NCBI GenBank assembly: GCA_903813345.2
Contig: CAIIXF020000001.1
Span: 26,337,915-26,401,914, forward strand
Origin: Owenia fusiformis
Lineage: Eukaryota; Annelida; Polychaeta; Sabellida; Oweniidae
Direction: 5' to 3'
DNA length: 64,000 nucleotides
Positions 1 through 10,976 of this stretch are shown piece by piece. The position numbers were made by a program, and so were the translations under genes. How positions within the stretch are numbered: the first letter of the stretch is position 1; each line of letters opens with the position of its first letter. Below the pieces are notes generated by a model that did not search any database, was not told where the DNA came from, and saw nothing but the letters and a program-made list of their open reading frames with translations.

Positions 1-169
1 CCAATCTCCGGGTTTTCTCATTGTCTGACCCAATTTCTTTTTTCTAAATCATACTCATCAAATTTAACATTTCAACTATGAATTTAAAAGAAATATGAGT
101 AAATGATAATTCAAAAAATCTGACTCAAAAAAACTGAAAGTCAGTACCTGTGGAACATTGTGATTTCAG
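1..169. other. Intron end of the upstream gene
   Basis: AT-rich non-coding sequence running into the acceptor AG at 168-169. It is read as the end of an intron whose 5' exon lies outside the window. No other feature was seen. Confidence 0.5.
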
Positions 170-284
170 TTTGAACACAACATACATACAACACAGACAA
201 AGCCTGTCCAAGCTGATCATACAAGAGCAGAAGATGAGAAGTGGTCTACAGGACCTGCAGAACACAGCAAATGAATTAAAACTA
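170..284 (+). CDS. Unrecognised gene, internal exon 1 of 6 (partial gene)
   Basis: Internal coding exon between an acceptor (TTTCAG, 164-169) and a strong donor (GTGAGT, 285-290). It starts with one base of a split codon and ends on a codon boundary (phase 0). The peptide is rich in Gln, Leu and Lys (IQHRQSLSKLIIQEQKM, then LQDLQNTANELKL) with heptad-like hydrophobic spacing, so a short coiled coil is likely. The gene's 5' end lies outside the window. The next exon at 2331 begins in phase 0, so the frame carries over. I do not recognise the family. The exon call rests on splice sites, an open frame and phase agreement with five further exons. Confidence 0.6.
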
Positions 285-2330
285 GTGAGTACAGAAAGGT
301 TACATTTTCGGGTCATATGGCATTGTCAGGTTTGTTGGAATTATGATTTTGATTTCATTATAATTATTTCTTAGTTGTGTGATTCCCTTGTAATATCCAA
401 GTGATTGTCGCCCTATCTATAGCTACAATTCTATTTGCAACTTTACGAGACCAAGATTTGGTGAAACGGTAGCACATAGTATTAAAGGGGCTTTTATTTC
501 TAAGATAGTATTGACAGCATTTCAATTTGTATGATTTCTTGAAAATGAAAAAGTCCAGCTTTTTACCTATTGACCTTATTTATGTATTTTATATATGCTT
601 TGCTAAGTGGTTGCTTTGCTCATATCATACAGATCAAATATAGATAAACAGAAAAAGCTGTAAGGCATCATTTTTATAAACAAATGGGAAGTGTTAACAT
701 GTGTCTTGCTTAGGGAATTCTAAAGATCTATGCTTTCATTTGCTTTTGTATCAAGCCAAGTGTTGTAACCAATGGACCTTTAAAGTTCATGCTTGATGTC
801 ACCACCAAGAAGAGTGGTGACATATTATTTTATCCTTCAACTTTTTGTAACCATCAGTAACAATTGTTACATCTTTGTAACCATTTGTAATACTTAAGAA
901 GTACTGTCCACATAATGAACACCTTAGAGATGGGACTAGAGTTTTCAGATTTAGGGCATTATCTATTACTATGGCAACAAAATATAGGGCATGAAACACT
1001 TCTTACATTTGTTTAATAAAAACTGTATGTTATGGAGTTATAGTCAGAAATGTCTTAAAAGCCACATATACATCAATTATTGTAGCCATTTTCAGTTTTA
1101 AAGCAATATTGTTGGTTACCATGGCAACAAATTGTTGGACCTACTCTGAGTTTCCACTGTTGAGTACTCTGTGTGATCAGGTGGTGACAGTTTGTGATGT
1201 AAATGCCTTGTGTCTTTTTGCTTGGAGCATGGCTTTACTTTATTTGTATTTTATGTGTTGTTACTTTATATGGAAACACAATTAATTTTTATGTTGTTTC
1301 TTGAAGTTTTACAAGGAGAGAGATTTGTGGGCAAGTATTACTGAGGTACTTATATACATATCTGTCTAGATAGTGTGTCTAATGTTTAACCTCCCCCCAT
1401 TCTGTTTCTTTTCTTTGTCCCCCAGTGCATCCCTCACCTTTCTCAGTCCTGATACAAGGTCAGTTGAAAGCCTCTTGACTTGTACAACTTGAATGATTGA
1501 AAAAAAAAATTCCTCAGTGAAATACATAATTTTGTGCTTTCCTGAGCTTGATTTCGATCAATCAATGTAATTTTACAGTCAAATGTTCAATCTTTTTTCT
1601 ATATACCCTCTTGGGTGATGTGATAAATGTAATTTAGTGTTGGTTTACCATTTGAAAGCATCATATACTGTGATTGATTGTCATACACTAACCTTCTTCC
1701 AACCCTGTTTTGTTTCAAGATTTGAATTGAACTTATCTTGCTACTTTCTTTGTTATTGTACTATTATTTAATGGATTGTATTTTTTACCTAACATTTGTA
1801 TTAAATGTTTGAAAACCTAAAAAACAGTATGAATTGTGTATTTATGATCAAATATATATTTAAAATAAGGGACATTTATCCTACATGGTTACTCTGGCTG
1901 CATTTGGGTTAAATGCATGTTATTAATTATTGCATGCTTGTTTATGCATGCATTGAACATGTACATGTATTACATCATTCCTCTATTGATTGGTATCCTA
2001 AATGAGCTTCTCGATGAGTACCAGATCACTGAGCATGACATATCGTAAAAAACTAGATTCATTGTTCATTAGTGCATGTAGGTTGTTTAGACCTGGTTTT
2101 ATACCTATCTTTAGATTAGCTTAGCCATATAAAAAAACATTCAATTTATTAAATTTTATAAATTTTATTTTTTGCTATTTTTGCATCAATTGCAACCTTT
2201 GCTTATATAGCATTAAATAGATATATTTCTGAAAAATATTATGCTTTATACTGGTACAAGTGGGGTATGACCAATAATATTTTCTGAATGGAAAAATCAT
2301 ATTCAGATGTAAAATTTTGTGCCTTTCCAG
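285..2330 (+). other. Intron of the upstream gene
   Basis: Two kilobases of AT-rich sequence. Around 730-990 and 1130-1215 are diverged copies of the dispersed repeat whose 3' end resembles GGTGGTGACATTTTGCATG. No coding exon was seen. Confidence 0.5.
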
Positions 2331-2409
2331 AAACAAGGAAAATCTTTGAATAAAAGTAAAGCCTTGAAGGATCCTGACCCCTTCCATGAACTACATGAGC
2401 TGAGGAAAG
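2331..2409 (+). CDS. Unrecognised gene, exon 2 of 6
   Basis: A 79-base exon after acceptor CCTTTCCAG (ending 2330) and before donor GTACGT (2410-2415). It enters in phase 0 and leaves one base (G). It encodes a basic stretch (KQGKSLNKSKALKDPDPF) followed by HELHELRK. The leftover G joins the next exon to give GAG (Glu), keeping the frame open. Confidence 0.6.
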
Positions 2410-2555
2410 GTACGTTTGTTAATCATGCCATGTCAGGGTGAGTCAGAGTACATTAACAATAACCATTGGAGATAAAATCATGGTACTTTAACTGTAGAGA
2501 GGTAGGTTAAGCTTCATGCCTTTATATGAAACCTAACATTTGATATTCCTATTTT

Positions 2556-2946
2556 TATCGCACTTTAAAAAGTGCTATATTGCCGTCGTCTTGTGCTGTT
2601 GGGCGGGCGTGCGGGCGGGCGGGACATAAACCAAATCTTGTCATCAAATTTCCAGGATAACTGCTTACCTGTTCAACTTGAAATTTTTACAGATGCAAGA
2701 GCAGACTAGTACCAAGAGCAGACTATTGTCAAGGTCATCAAATTAGGTCACAAACGATGTTATCTAAATTTTCCCAAAGTTTGAGACTACAAATAAATTC
2801 TTGTCATCAAAATTGCAGGAAAACCGCTAACCTTGTCAACTTGAAATGTTTACAGATGCAAGAGCAGACTAGTGCCAAGGTCTGATTAGGTTTTGGCCAT
2901 GCTGGGTAAATTGCATGGTGGCCAGTTTGCTCTTCAAAGTGCGATA
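2556..2946. mobile_element. MITE-like element with TATCGCACTTT inverted ends
   Basis: The 11-bp ends TATCGCACTTT (2556-2566) and AAAGTGCGATA (2936-2946) are perfect inverted repeats. Inside is a G-rich GGGCGGGCG patch near 2600. A block of about 80 bp is present twice (about 2636-2718 and 2799-2878; it includes AACTTGAAAT and TTTACAGATGCAAGAGCAGA). It lies in an intron. No target duplication was identified and the superfamily is unknown. Confidence 0.6.
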
Positions 2947-4290
2947 TTTATCACTGTGTGTCTTGTTTGTTTTGGCATCAAATAAGCTTTCCATTTAGAT
3001 ATTGCACAGCTTAAAACTAAAACAATGAATTCAGACAATATCTGAAGTACTAAAAATATGAAGTAACATGCAATAACATTCACCCATACACCACAGCATT
3101 TTAGAATGTGCAAATGAACAATACACACTTCATCAAACAAACTTATGCTTTAAACACACTGCACCAAATAATTCCATTCACAAATGTGTGAATAAACCCG
3201 TTCTTACAAAATTCAAGTGAGACTAAATCAAGATGATATTGATTGTTTTTGGAACCTTTTTTAAATCTCAGCTTTAGCTTACTCAAAATTATACGTCATG
3301 GGCTGTATTATTCAAGTAATGTTCCAATAATGACTTGTAAAGTGATCGGTGTGAGTTTATATTTTGTGACTTTGTTTTTGACTATGTTCAGAACCAATCA
3401 TTATTGTGTGATGAACTGCTCACACACAGGTTTCACATCATACTTGAAGCTTAACCTCCCTATTTAGTACTGATATACATGTGCAGTATTCGTGTTACTC
3501 TGTCTTATACTGTAAAACATGTTCTTTGATTATTTGAACTGTATGATCGAGAACAATGTAAAGCTCTTCTCAGCTATCCAGGACAGCTTCATCAAAAAAA
3601 AGAAATTATCCTTGGATATAGGTTGTTTGCGTAAATATTCAGTCACATGGATGTTTGTATACATAGAGTCTATGTGATTTAAACTATACATGTAGTTTTA
3701 AAGGCTACCTTTTTTGTCAGTACATGTATTTCCACAATAAAACATAATGCCTGCATCTAGTGTTTTATATTAGTACACAGCGCTGTCGGTGATTGAATAC
3801 TGTTTAGTTTTGAAAATGTGATATTTTTTTCAAATGTGGAAAACATTTACTTTTCAAATAATAAATCTTTCTAAAACAAAATAACCCGTTTCATATACCC
3901 GTATAAAAACAAATTCATAGACAAAACTTTCTGATTAATAAGCAGGAAGTTATCCATGTTCTTCATTACCTGTATATTATTCTAATAGAGTAGCTTTATA
4001 GCCCTATTATCTGTCATGTAATATCTTTTTTCCAGTGTATGCATTAGACTCTGGTGTCTGTTAACATGGAGAGGGTACTAGTCTTAACTACTCTGCTGTT
4101 TGCTAACATGGATATGGTACTATTCTTTCTTCCATAGAATTAATTCTATTGTAGAATTATTATTCTGTATCTTTTTCTTGCCTTTCCCACCAGGTTTTAT
4201 GGAATGCTATGACAACTCAATCTAAAAGCAAAACAGTTGTTAAAGAATTTGGAGATAGGTCACAAAGAAAGATAATCTTGCTAATAGACT

Positions 4291-4714
4291 AGATGCGAGT
4301 AGGAATAATCTTGATTTACGTCATCAAAAATTCAAAATTCAGTCAAACTGATGTCATATTTGGAATCTACATGTAGAATTACATCTAGAAATGTGGTTTT
4401 GAAAAGAGTTTATCAACTTTGAAAATTTAGTTTTCTTTGAAAATGTGAATTCTAGGTCGGGGGGATTCCCCATAGAGCCCATGTTGTAAAATCACAAAAA
4501 GTTAAATATCTTTTCTTGTGTTGAGCAGATAATATTTTCCTTTACTGGACATATTTTAATTTGTATAACTATCAGATACATAAGAGTAGTATGAAAAATG
4601 AACCACTAAAACTGATGAATATTCAAGTTTAAGGGAATTTTGTAATACCCTGCCATGTTATTTCCCCCGACTCAGCCACCTGGTGGCGAAACTGGTAACT
4701 ACCTACTCGCATCT
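4291..4714. mobile_element. Candidate TIR element (AGATGCGAGTAGG ends)
   Basis: The 13-bp arms AGATGCGAGTAGG (4291-4303) and CCTACTCGCATCT (4702-4714) are exact reverse complements 424 bp apart inside an intron. G/C runs (GGGGGGATTCCCC near 4458, CCCCCGAC near 4665) lie inside. No clear target duplication and no coding capacity. A non-autonomous DNA transposon is the likeliest reading. Confidence 0.45.
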
Positions 4715-5548
4715 GAGTAATTAAGTTGGAATGTTTACAACAGGTCTTGCATATTAAATTGCCAAATGTAAACATGTCCTAAAATTGTCTGACTAGACTC
4801 ACCTTAGATGTCCAAACAACTTCATTGATGTTTGTCATTAGAAATTCTCATTTTTGTCCGATTTGAGAAAAAAAGCCTGAGATATAAGATGATTGTCAAG
4901 TGACTGTCCAGGCTACTATGTTCCATAAAACCATTTTAAAGAGGTAAAGGTATGAAATATTTTCTGACTTTACATGTATAATCTTTTTGTGCACTTTGTC
5001 TTCACTTTTTATCACAGATGTTATGCATGTTTGTAAATGTTAAAATAAGAAAAGTGTGTTGCTTTTAACTGTGTAATGGTTGCATGTACTTACGGGGTAG
5101 AATTTTTAAATTCAAAGCATTTCAACTCACATTTTAGTGACACTTTTCCTTCTTTGAAAAAATGCATTAAAAGAAGATACCAGGATGATTAGTAGATTTT
5201 GATATTTGTACGCATGTTGTGTTTGTCATCATTTGATTCTTGGATGTAATCATTTCATTTTGCATGTGCACCTTTGCCTGATTGAATGTCTCCTTACTTT
5301 AACACATTTGCATTCATGAACAATACAGTATCAGCATTTCATTGATTGTCTTACAATACACACATTTATGCCATCGCACCATTAACTCTGATTGGAAAGT
5401 GTTTAAGACAAGTTATCGTCAGTAAGTTCAAATTGACAAGATCTTGTTCTCAGAGGCTGGGTAAAGTGGTGACACTCACCTTTAGTTGGTGACATTGTAC
5501 CTTTTATGTCGTAACACATGGCTTTAAATCGTAACAATTGAATTGTAG

Positions 5549-5662
5549 AGGAAAAGCGCAATAGTTTTGCCCCACTGCCACCCATAGTTCTAGATGGCAT
5601 AGAAATCCCAGGAGAGTTGAATCCCTTCAGCATGGACAGATTATACCATGATTATATCACAG
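5549..5662 (+). CDS. Unrecognised gene, exon 3 of 6
   Basis: Exon between acceptor TTGTAG (ending 5548) and donor GTGGGT (5663). It enters in phase 1 (G plus AG gives Glu) and leaves one G. It encodes EEKRNSFAPLPPIVLDGIEI, then PGELNPFSMDRLYHDYIT. The PPIVLDGIEIPGELNPF stretch reads like a structured linker before a folded domain. Phase and frame match both neighbours. Confidence 0.65.
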
Positions 5663-6045
5663 GTGGGTCAATAATACATTTTGTAATATGTTTTTATAAA
5701 TTCAAAAAATGATCATTTTGCTATTTTAATCTAATACATACCATATATACTTGTATAAAGAAAGTGGGAGATTATCTGTTCTGGTAAAACCTACCTATAT
5801 TAGTGTTGGTGAACTATAGATTTACATAGCCAGCCATGATCCATTTAAATATGTGAAAAATACAAAAATCTCAGTTGTTTTATCTTGGGCAGGATTGACT
5901 AGTTTTGTATTAGTTCTCCTCCTCCACCACAATTCCCTAGTGTGTTTGAAGAGAGAGAGAGGGGTGAACTCATGGAGGCAAGAGTACTTGATTTAGTAAA
6001 TTAAATATGATTATTAAATTGGGCAGGTCAATTATTTTCTTTTAG

Positions 6046-6189
6046 GTGAATCATTATTTAACAATATTGACAGTGAAGGCCCAATTCCAGAGTCTTCAGA
6101 GTTGGCGTTCTTGTGGCAGTATATAGCTGAGACTCAATTGCCCTGTAGAGCCCCACTTAGTGGTGATGAAATGTTCATGGAAGTCCAAG
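6046..6189 (+). CDS. Unrecognised gene, exon 4 of 6
   Basis: Exon between acceptor TTTTAG (ending 6045) and donor GTGTGT (6190). Entry and exit are both phase 1. It encodes GESLFNNIDSEGPIPESSEL, then AFLWQYIAETQLPCRAPLSG, then DEMFMEVQ. The mix of aromatic, hydrophobic and acidic residues suggests a globular domain rather than a disordered linker. I do not recognise the domain. The open frame continues about 110 bases past the donor into the intron. Confidence 0.65.
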
Positions 6190-6934
6190 GTGTGTATATA
6201 GAGGTTAACCTATATGATGTTCAAGATATTGGATTATTCGGGGCCAGTGTAATTTGTCATCTGCTTGTGGAATGGCGTAGTGCTAAAGGGGAAAAGAGTA
6301 ATTGACATATTAAAAAAACATAATTAGAAAATGGAACATTAAAAAGAAAACTCATGTGAATTAAAATCGAGTATCTGTCAAACTGGAAAAAATATCATGT
6401 AATTTTTTTATTGGTTGAAGTTTATTTACATGTTAGAAACATTAATACAGTGTAGGGCCTTGACCAAAACATTAATGCCCCTCCTTTTAAAAGAATGTTT
6501 TTTAATGGCATGGGTTTTCCGAACCTGAGATAGAAAGAGGTTTCTTTCAGTTTTCATGATTGTTCATCATATAATACCTATCTGAAGTTAGTGTCAATTC
6601 TGATTGTGCCCCTGTTTTTTGTGTCATACTGTTAAACTATATTTTATCGCCATAATCAAGGCTAATTAATGTGCCACATACTGATTAATTAGTTTCACCT
6701 AATAGTAATAAGAATCTAAAACACAACATGTAGAACTATTTTTACACAGTGAATTACAAGGATAAGACATACTGGAAGCTCAGTGAAGCGAAAGTAACAT
6801 TTTATAATATTGAAATTTTGTAACGTTTTTTAATTATCAGCCCAGAGGATGCCATGTTTTTATCAGGAATTATTGAACAAACTTCTGCAATTTGATTTGG
6901 AGGATATTCTAAAAAAGGTTCCTTCATATTTTAG

Positions 6935-7065
6935 ATGGTGTAGAATACACTGTACCAGTATTCATTGAGGATCTGTGCAGAGAGAATACAGAAATGGGGT
7001 TGCTGAAGATCTCATTGGAGGAAACAAACAGATCTCTGAATTTACTGAAGGGCCAGACTGTATTT
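6935..7065 (+). CDS. Unrecognised gene, exon 5 of 6
   Basis: Exon between acceptor ATTTTAG (ending 6934) and donor GTGAGT (7066). It enters in phase 1 (G plus AT gives Asp) and ends on a codon boundary. It encodes DGVEYTVPVFIEDLCRENTE, then MGLLKISLEETNRSLNLLKG, then QTVF. The alternating hydrophobic pattern is compatible with beta strands of a folded C-terminal domain. That structure is a guess. Confidence 0.65.
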
Positions 7066-7129
7066 GTGAGTACTTGTTTATGTTATATCTTTCACTCAGT
7101 GTGTACATATACATTTGTCTAGTATTATT

Positions 7130-7214
7130 GTCATAGTCTTTGGTTGGTGTTTGGCATTTGGTGTCTGTAACAAATGATAGGTGGTGACATTTTACATGAT
7201 AATGCCATGTGTTA
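7130..7214 (+). repeat. Dispersed GTGACATTTTGCATG repeat copy
   Basis: Contains TCTGTAACAAATGATAGG followed by TGGTGACATTTTACATGATA and ATGCCATGTG. Related copies lie near 1130-1215, 13040-13160, 13790-13985, 22680-22805, 42750-42825 and 57630-57692, all on the plus strand. Probably a short interspersed element of unknown class. Confidence 0.6.
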
Positions 7215-7237
7215 AACATTCCAAAGAAAGAGACTAA

Positions 7238-7368
7238 TGCTTGGGCTTCAGATTCATCGGCTGCGCCCAGCCGATTGAGTATTCTGTTCAAAACTGAATA
7301 CAATTGTGAACAGGATACTCAATCGGCTGGGCACCATCTGATAAATTGGAGCAAATGTGACCCAGGCA
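7238..7368. mobile_element. Harbinger-like foldback MITE (TAA duplication)
   Basis: Flanked by TAA on both sides (7235-7237 and 7369-7371). The right end reads GCAAATGTGACCCAGGCA. The left end TGCTTGGGC is a diverged version of its reverse complement. The core is a near-perfect palindrome with arms GCCCAGCCGATTGAGTA (from 7265) and TACTCAATCGGCTGGGC (ending 7331). A TWA target duplication is typical of PIF/Harbinger elements. A sister copy sits at 38216-38357. Confidence 0.75.
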
Positions 7369-7371
7369 TAA

Positions 7372-8670
7372 GTGCAAGACAGATATAGTGAGATAATAGT
7401 TTTTTCTATAGTTAGGATAGATGGCAAGTTTGTCTGAAAGAAAGCGATGTTGTATACTATTAATCTCAAATGTAAAGAATTTTGAAGTAAGTTTATTTAC
7501 TGTTAACATAATCATTAATTTACTCTCAAGTATACATATATGACATTGTGTATACATATGTTGTCAAAGCATGCATTTCGAAGAAATTAAAATACCAGAG
7601 GTGAAGTGGGATCAGATTAAAAGCTCAAGTTCTTAAAAGAAGACGTCATTTCTTGAAAGCTCAAGGTGACATGCCCAAGGTCTAATTTTGAGAATTATTT
7701 GTAAAATTTGATAAAAACAAACTGACTATAATGTAGGTAACTTTATCATGTTTGATAAACAACATTCAATTTGTTAGTGCCTAGATCTAACATTCCATTT
7801 TTAGTGGTCAGGGACGACAGGGAGTGGTTAATAGATTTTGCTTGTTAGACAACCATTGCAGAAGTCAGTGGTTCATTTTCTTATACTTTGTGTCTTAGAC
7901 AACAAAGTATAATATACAAACCCAAGAAAAGAAATTATTCCATGTGTCTAACTAGAGAACTGCCCTTGTTTGATCCTGTAGTTGAGGCTGTATGTTTGAC
8001 TATATTTGATTGAAGATAGCCAATAAAGGCTTTGTTATATAGCTATGAAATCTCACTGAAGTCTCATTTTTGATAAGTCTTTATTGGCATATTTAACCAG
8101 CAATATTTACACTTCATGTTCTTGATGTCAGATTTAAAATCTGCATATATTTCACGTGAAAGTTATTTTATTCAATTAAAAGGATTTTGGAAGTTGTAAT
8201 CAGAAATAATTGATAAATCAAGAATTTAAATGGCTTTTGAAAAAAAAATTTTATTGTTAACAAGATTCACATCAGATCAGTTGTAATTACAAAATCTATA
8301 TCAAATTAAGAAGATAATTATAAACTGCCAGAAAGAAATCTATAATTTTTCAAATGATCATCGGTTAAAGTTTCTAGCCTAGAAAAAAAAATAAAAAAAG
8401 AGAAAAAAGATATCCATGATTCTGTGAATGTAAGTCAGTCTAGTCATTTCATAGACTTTCAGATGTTCAGATAAGATAATGGAAACAAAAATTTTGTATG
8501 TCTGCATTTAAACAGACAGTTAGAATCAAGAGAGTAAAGTAGAGTGTGCACTGAACTCCTTGTCTCACCTACCCTAATTACCCCATATTGAAGGGAGTCA
8601 GTCCCAAACACCAATATCATTAGACAGTGTTTTCAAAACCCGAAAGAAATCGCTATATCTTAGAAAATAC
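7372..8670. other. Intron sequence without a recognised feature
   Basis: AT-rich intron sequence between the Harbinger-like MITE and the piggyBac derivative. No exon, repeat array or inverted repeat was recognised. Confidence 0.4.
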
Positions 8671-8674
8671 TTAA

Positions 8675-9335
8675 CCCTTAAATGATCAACCGCGCTTTCA
8701 AGGCGCGCTTTCCATACCTGTTTCCATTTGTAATAAGCAGACATATGAAAAGTCGCGGGTTCCCCTATCCTAGCCTCGTTCTGAAATGTGACCTTGAACT
8801 TTCCATTCAGGAAGTAAAAATTAGTTTATTTCGAAATTACTTTGTTTTTCATCAATTATTTCAACAATTTTGCACTCAAAGACAGATTTTGAATAACAAA
8901 ATGGCGTCTAATGGATGTCGACGAGTGTATGTTGAAGAAGCATTGCATATTATAAGGGATGAGCCGGGAAAAAGTGATAATTCAGACTTCAATAGTAACA
9001 AGTAGTAGGTGAGTTTACAAAATTATAGAACAATTAACGTAGCTGACATGCAATTACAAGGGGTGACACAAGGTGTTACAGATTATTTTGTGACACAGTA
9101 AAATCAGGTATATTTTTGGCTTTTCAATTTGATTTGATGAGCTACCATACCCATACCAGCTCTCTAATGTACAATTTTATGTAATTTCTGAATAGTTGAT
9201 GGCTTGAGCATTCAGAAAATATATAGTTCCATGAGCTTTCTGATGCTCTATAGGATTTTATATCAATTTACACACGGACAGTCACATTTTTTAAAGAAAA
9301 TCTGAAACTTTTTATTGGTTTTGATCGTTTAAGGG
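8675..9335 (+). mobile_element. piggyBac-derived non-autonomous element
   Basis: TTAA lies on both sides (8671-8674 and 9336-9339). The 15-bp ends CCCTTAAATGATCAA (8675-8689) and TTGATCGTTTAAGGG (9321-9335) are inverted repeats with one mismatch. A TTAA target site and CCC-starting termini are the signature of the piggyBac superfamily. At 661 bp it is too short to be autonomous (a transposase needs roughly 1.5-2 kb). It keeps what looks like the 5' coding end of a transposase (separate entry), so it is probably an internal-deletion derivative. Confidence 0.85.
8901..9005 (+). pseudogene. piggyBac transposase N-terminal remnant
   Basis: An ATG at 8901 (context AACAAAATGG) opens a 34-codon frame that stops at TAG 9003-9005. 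The peptide starts MASNGCRRVYVEEALHIIRD and ends in a Ser/Asp-rich stretch (GKSDNSDFNSNK). PiggyBac transposases often begin with a short acidic or Ser/Asp-rich N-terminal region after a conserved E-E-A-L-like helix. The frame is also open upstream to 8682. A donor-like AGGTGAGT follows at 9007-9014. The catalytic Asp residues and the Cys-rich C-terminal domain are absent. Assignment rests mainly on its place inside TTAA-flanked piggyBac ends. Confidence 0.5.
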
Positions 9336-9343
9336 TTAACCAG

Positions 9344-10325
9344 TTCATTTTTTCAGGAAAGAAAGAAGAGACCCTAAATGTATAGCCCCTGATGTTAGTT
9401 ATGAAAACATAATGCCTTGGACACCTGCTCAAAAGATGTTTGTACTTTAGAACGTAGTCAGGGTTGACTGCAACCGCAATTAAACTGAATAACTTCTTAA
9501 CCATAGTATTTTGGCACCTCAAATTTGGTACAAATTAATTTTATGCAATGTTTGTTAAATCTGTAGAGTTTCATCAAAATCACTCCAGGGACTTACCAGT
9601 CGTGGTCGAAATGCCTTCTAAAGTCAGCCTGAACCAGGATGTATGACTGCATTTTAAAGGCATTTCAACAACTGTAACGTCCCCTGGATTGATTTTGATG
9701 AAACTCTACTGATTTATTACACATTGAATGAAGATAATTTGTGCCAAAAGACCACATGCAGTATGGCTAGTGATTTTAGACGGTCATGTCTTTCACCATG
9801 AGTACTTTCTGGGCATAAATACAGTGGTTTTTAGTAAAACAACATGTTTTCTTTCAAGTGAAGTACCCATGATGATAAAAATATCAATCGAACGATTCGA
9901 AAAATTATGAATATGGACCCCATGTCAACATTGAAGTATTGAACCTATTTACTCAAAAGAGGATCTCCCTTTTCTGATTTTTATTGCACGAAAAGATTAT
10001 TCAACAAGGGGTCTAAAACATCTTCAAAAATATAATTGTATTGAAAGTCTAGTTCTGAAGATATCAATTTTCGATGACCAAAATGATGCTGAAGACAATG
10101 GATACCACGAGTTTCCCTATGGGAAAATAACATGGGATATGTGGTTTTAACTTTAGCGCATTTCAATACGCTTCCCCTTTTCAGAAATTGTTCATATAGT
10201 GTAGAAGAAACTTTTGATATGTTTAAAATGAGAAAAGCAAGATTCTCTTAGAAAATAAGGCATTATGTTAACTATAGAAGCTAAACATTCAGGGTCTCTT
10301 CTTTCTTTTACTGAAAAAATGAATC
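9344..10325. repeat. Outer inverted repeat of about 1 kb
   Basis: A left arm of about 75 bp (about 9344-9420, starting TTCATTTTTTCAG and containing AAAGAAAGAAGAGACCCT and ACATAATGCCTT) is repeated inverted at about 10255-10325 (AAGGCATTATGTTAAC, AGGGTCTCTTCTTTCTTTTA, CTGAAAAAATGAA) with roughly 80% identity. It starts 4-5 bases after the right TTAA of the piggyBac element and encloses a second inverted repeat. It may be a large foldback element. Confidence 0.6.
9563..9709. repeat. Inner inverted repeat (GTAGAGTTTCATCAAAATCA)
   Basis: The left arm GTAGAGTTTCATCAAAATCA followed by CTCCAGGGACTTAC (9563-9596) pairs with GTAACGTCCCCTGGATTGAT followed by TTTGATGAAACTCTAC (9674-9709). Weaker symmetry continues outward (TTTTGGCAC near 9509 against GTGCCAAAAG near 9742). 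It is nested inside the 9344-10325 inverted repeat. Confidence 0.65.
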
Positions 10326-10916
10326 ACTATGTCATGGCAACCATATGATTGTTGTGTAAACAAATAACAAAACATCTTGGCATTATGACGTCATGATTTA
10401 ATGGACCAAAACTGGCCACGTGGGGACCAGTGAGAGATCACGTTGGGGCCAATAACGTCACAACCTATTCTAATATTGCTTATTAAGCAGTTATAAATGA
10501 TCGTTAGAGAGAGAAAACATGTCCAAATACATTTATTAAAAAATTATATTGATTCCTTTAGGTCAAAAATACCATTTCATATCTGCTTTAATGTCAACAG
10601 TTAACACTATCCCTAAACTCAAGTTATGGTAACCTGTATTACATGATAAATGGGACAATGCAAATAAATGAATTATTTATTATTTGAAAGTAAGAGATTA
10701 AGTATGTACTGTGCTCTCATATATTTTTATGTTTACATTCCTGATGGACGTTTCATTAAAGATGATAAGTCACAATATGTACAATACAAGACCTTTATAT
10801 TTGTATTATGTTTTTTCTAATAAACAGCAGTTTTAAAATGTTCAAATCACCTTCAAGGTATACTATTGGACTCAATCCATTATAGGATAATTTAGCAATG
10901 TTTGTGTTGTTTCCAG

Positions 10917-10976
10917 ACCTTTGTACGAGTGCAGTTATCAGTTTCACTAGAATCTAAAATAGCCTGGGTGCAATAA
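10917..10976 (+). CDS. Unrecognised gene, last exon (6 of 6)
   Basis: After acceptor TTGTTTCCAG (ending 10916) the frame enters in phase 0, matching the donor at 7065. It encodes TFVRVQLSVSLESKIAWVQ and stops at TAA 10974-10976. AATAAA overlaps the stop (10972-10977). The six exons together give about 210 residues of the gene's C-terminal part: a coiled-coil-like start, a basic linker, then a probable globular domain. The family is not recognised. The last-exon call is less sure than the inner exons because only 19 codons are left. Confidence 0.55.
   Translation, partial: TFVRVQLSVSLESKIAWVQ

Noticed and set aside
6962-7557. Minus-strand frames of 71-113 codons
   Set aside because: They overlap a real plus-strand exon, the dispersed repeat and a palindromic MITE; no domain.
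8682-9005. Full 107-codon frame as a gene
   Set aside because: It begins 7 bases inside the piggyBac terminus; only the part from ATG 8901 looks protein-like, as a transposase fragment.
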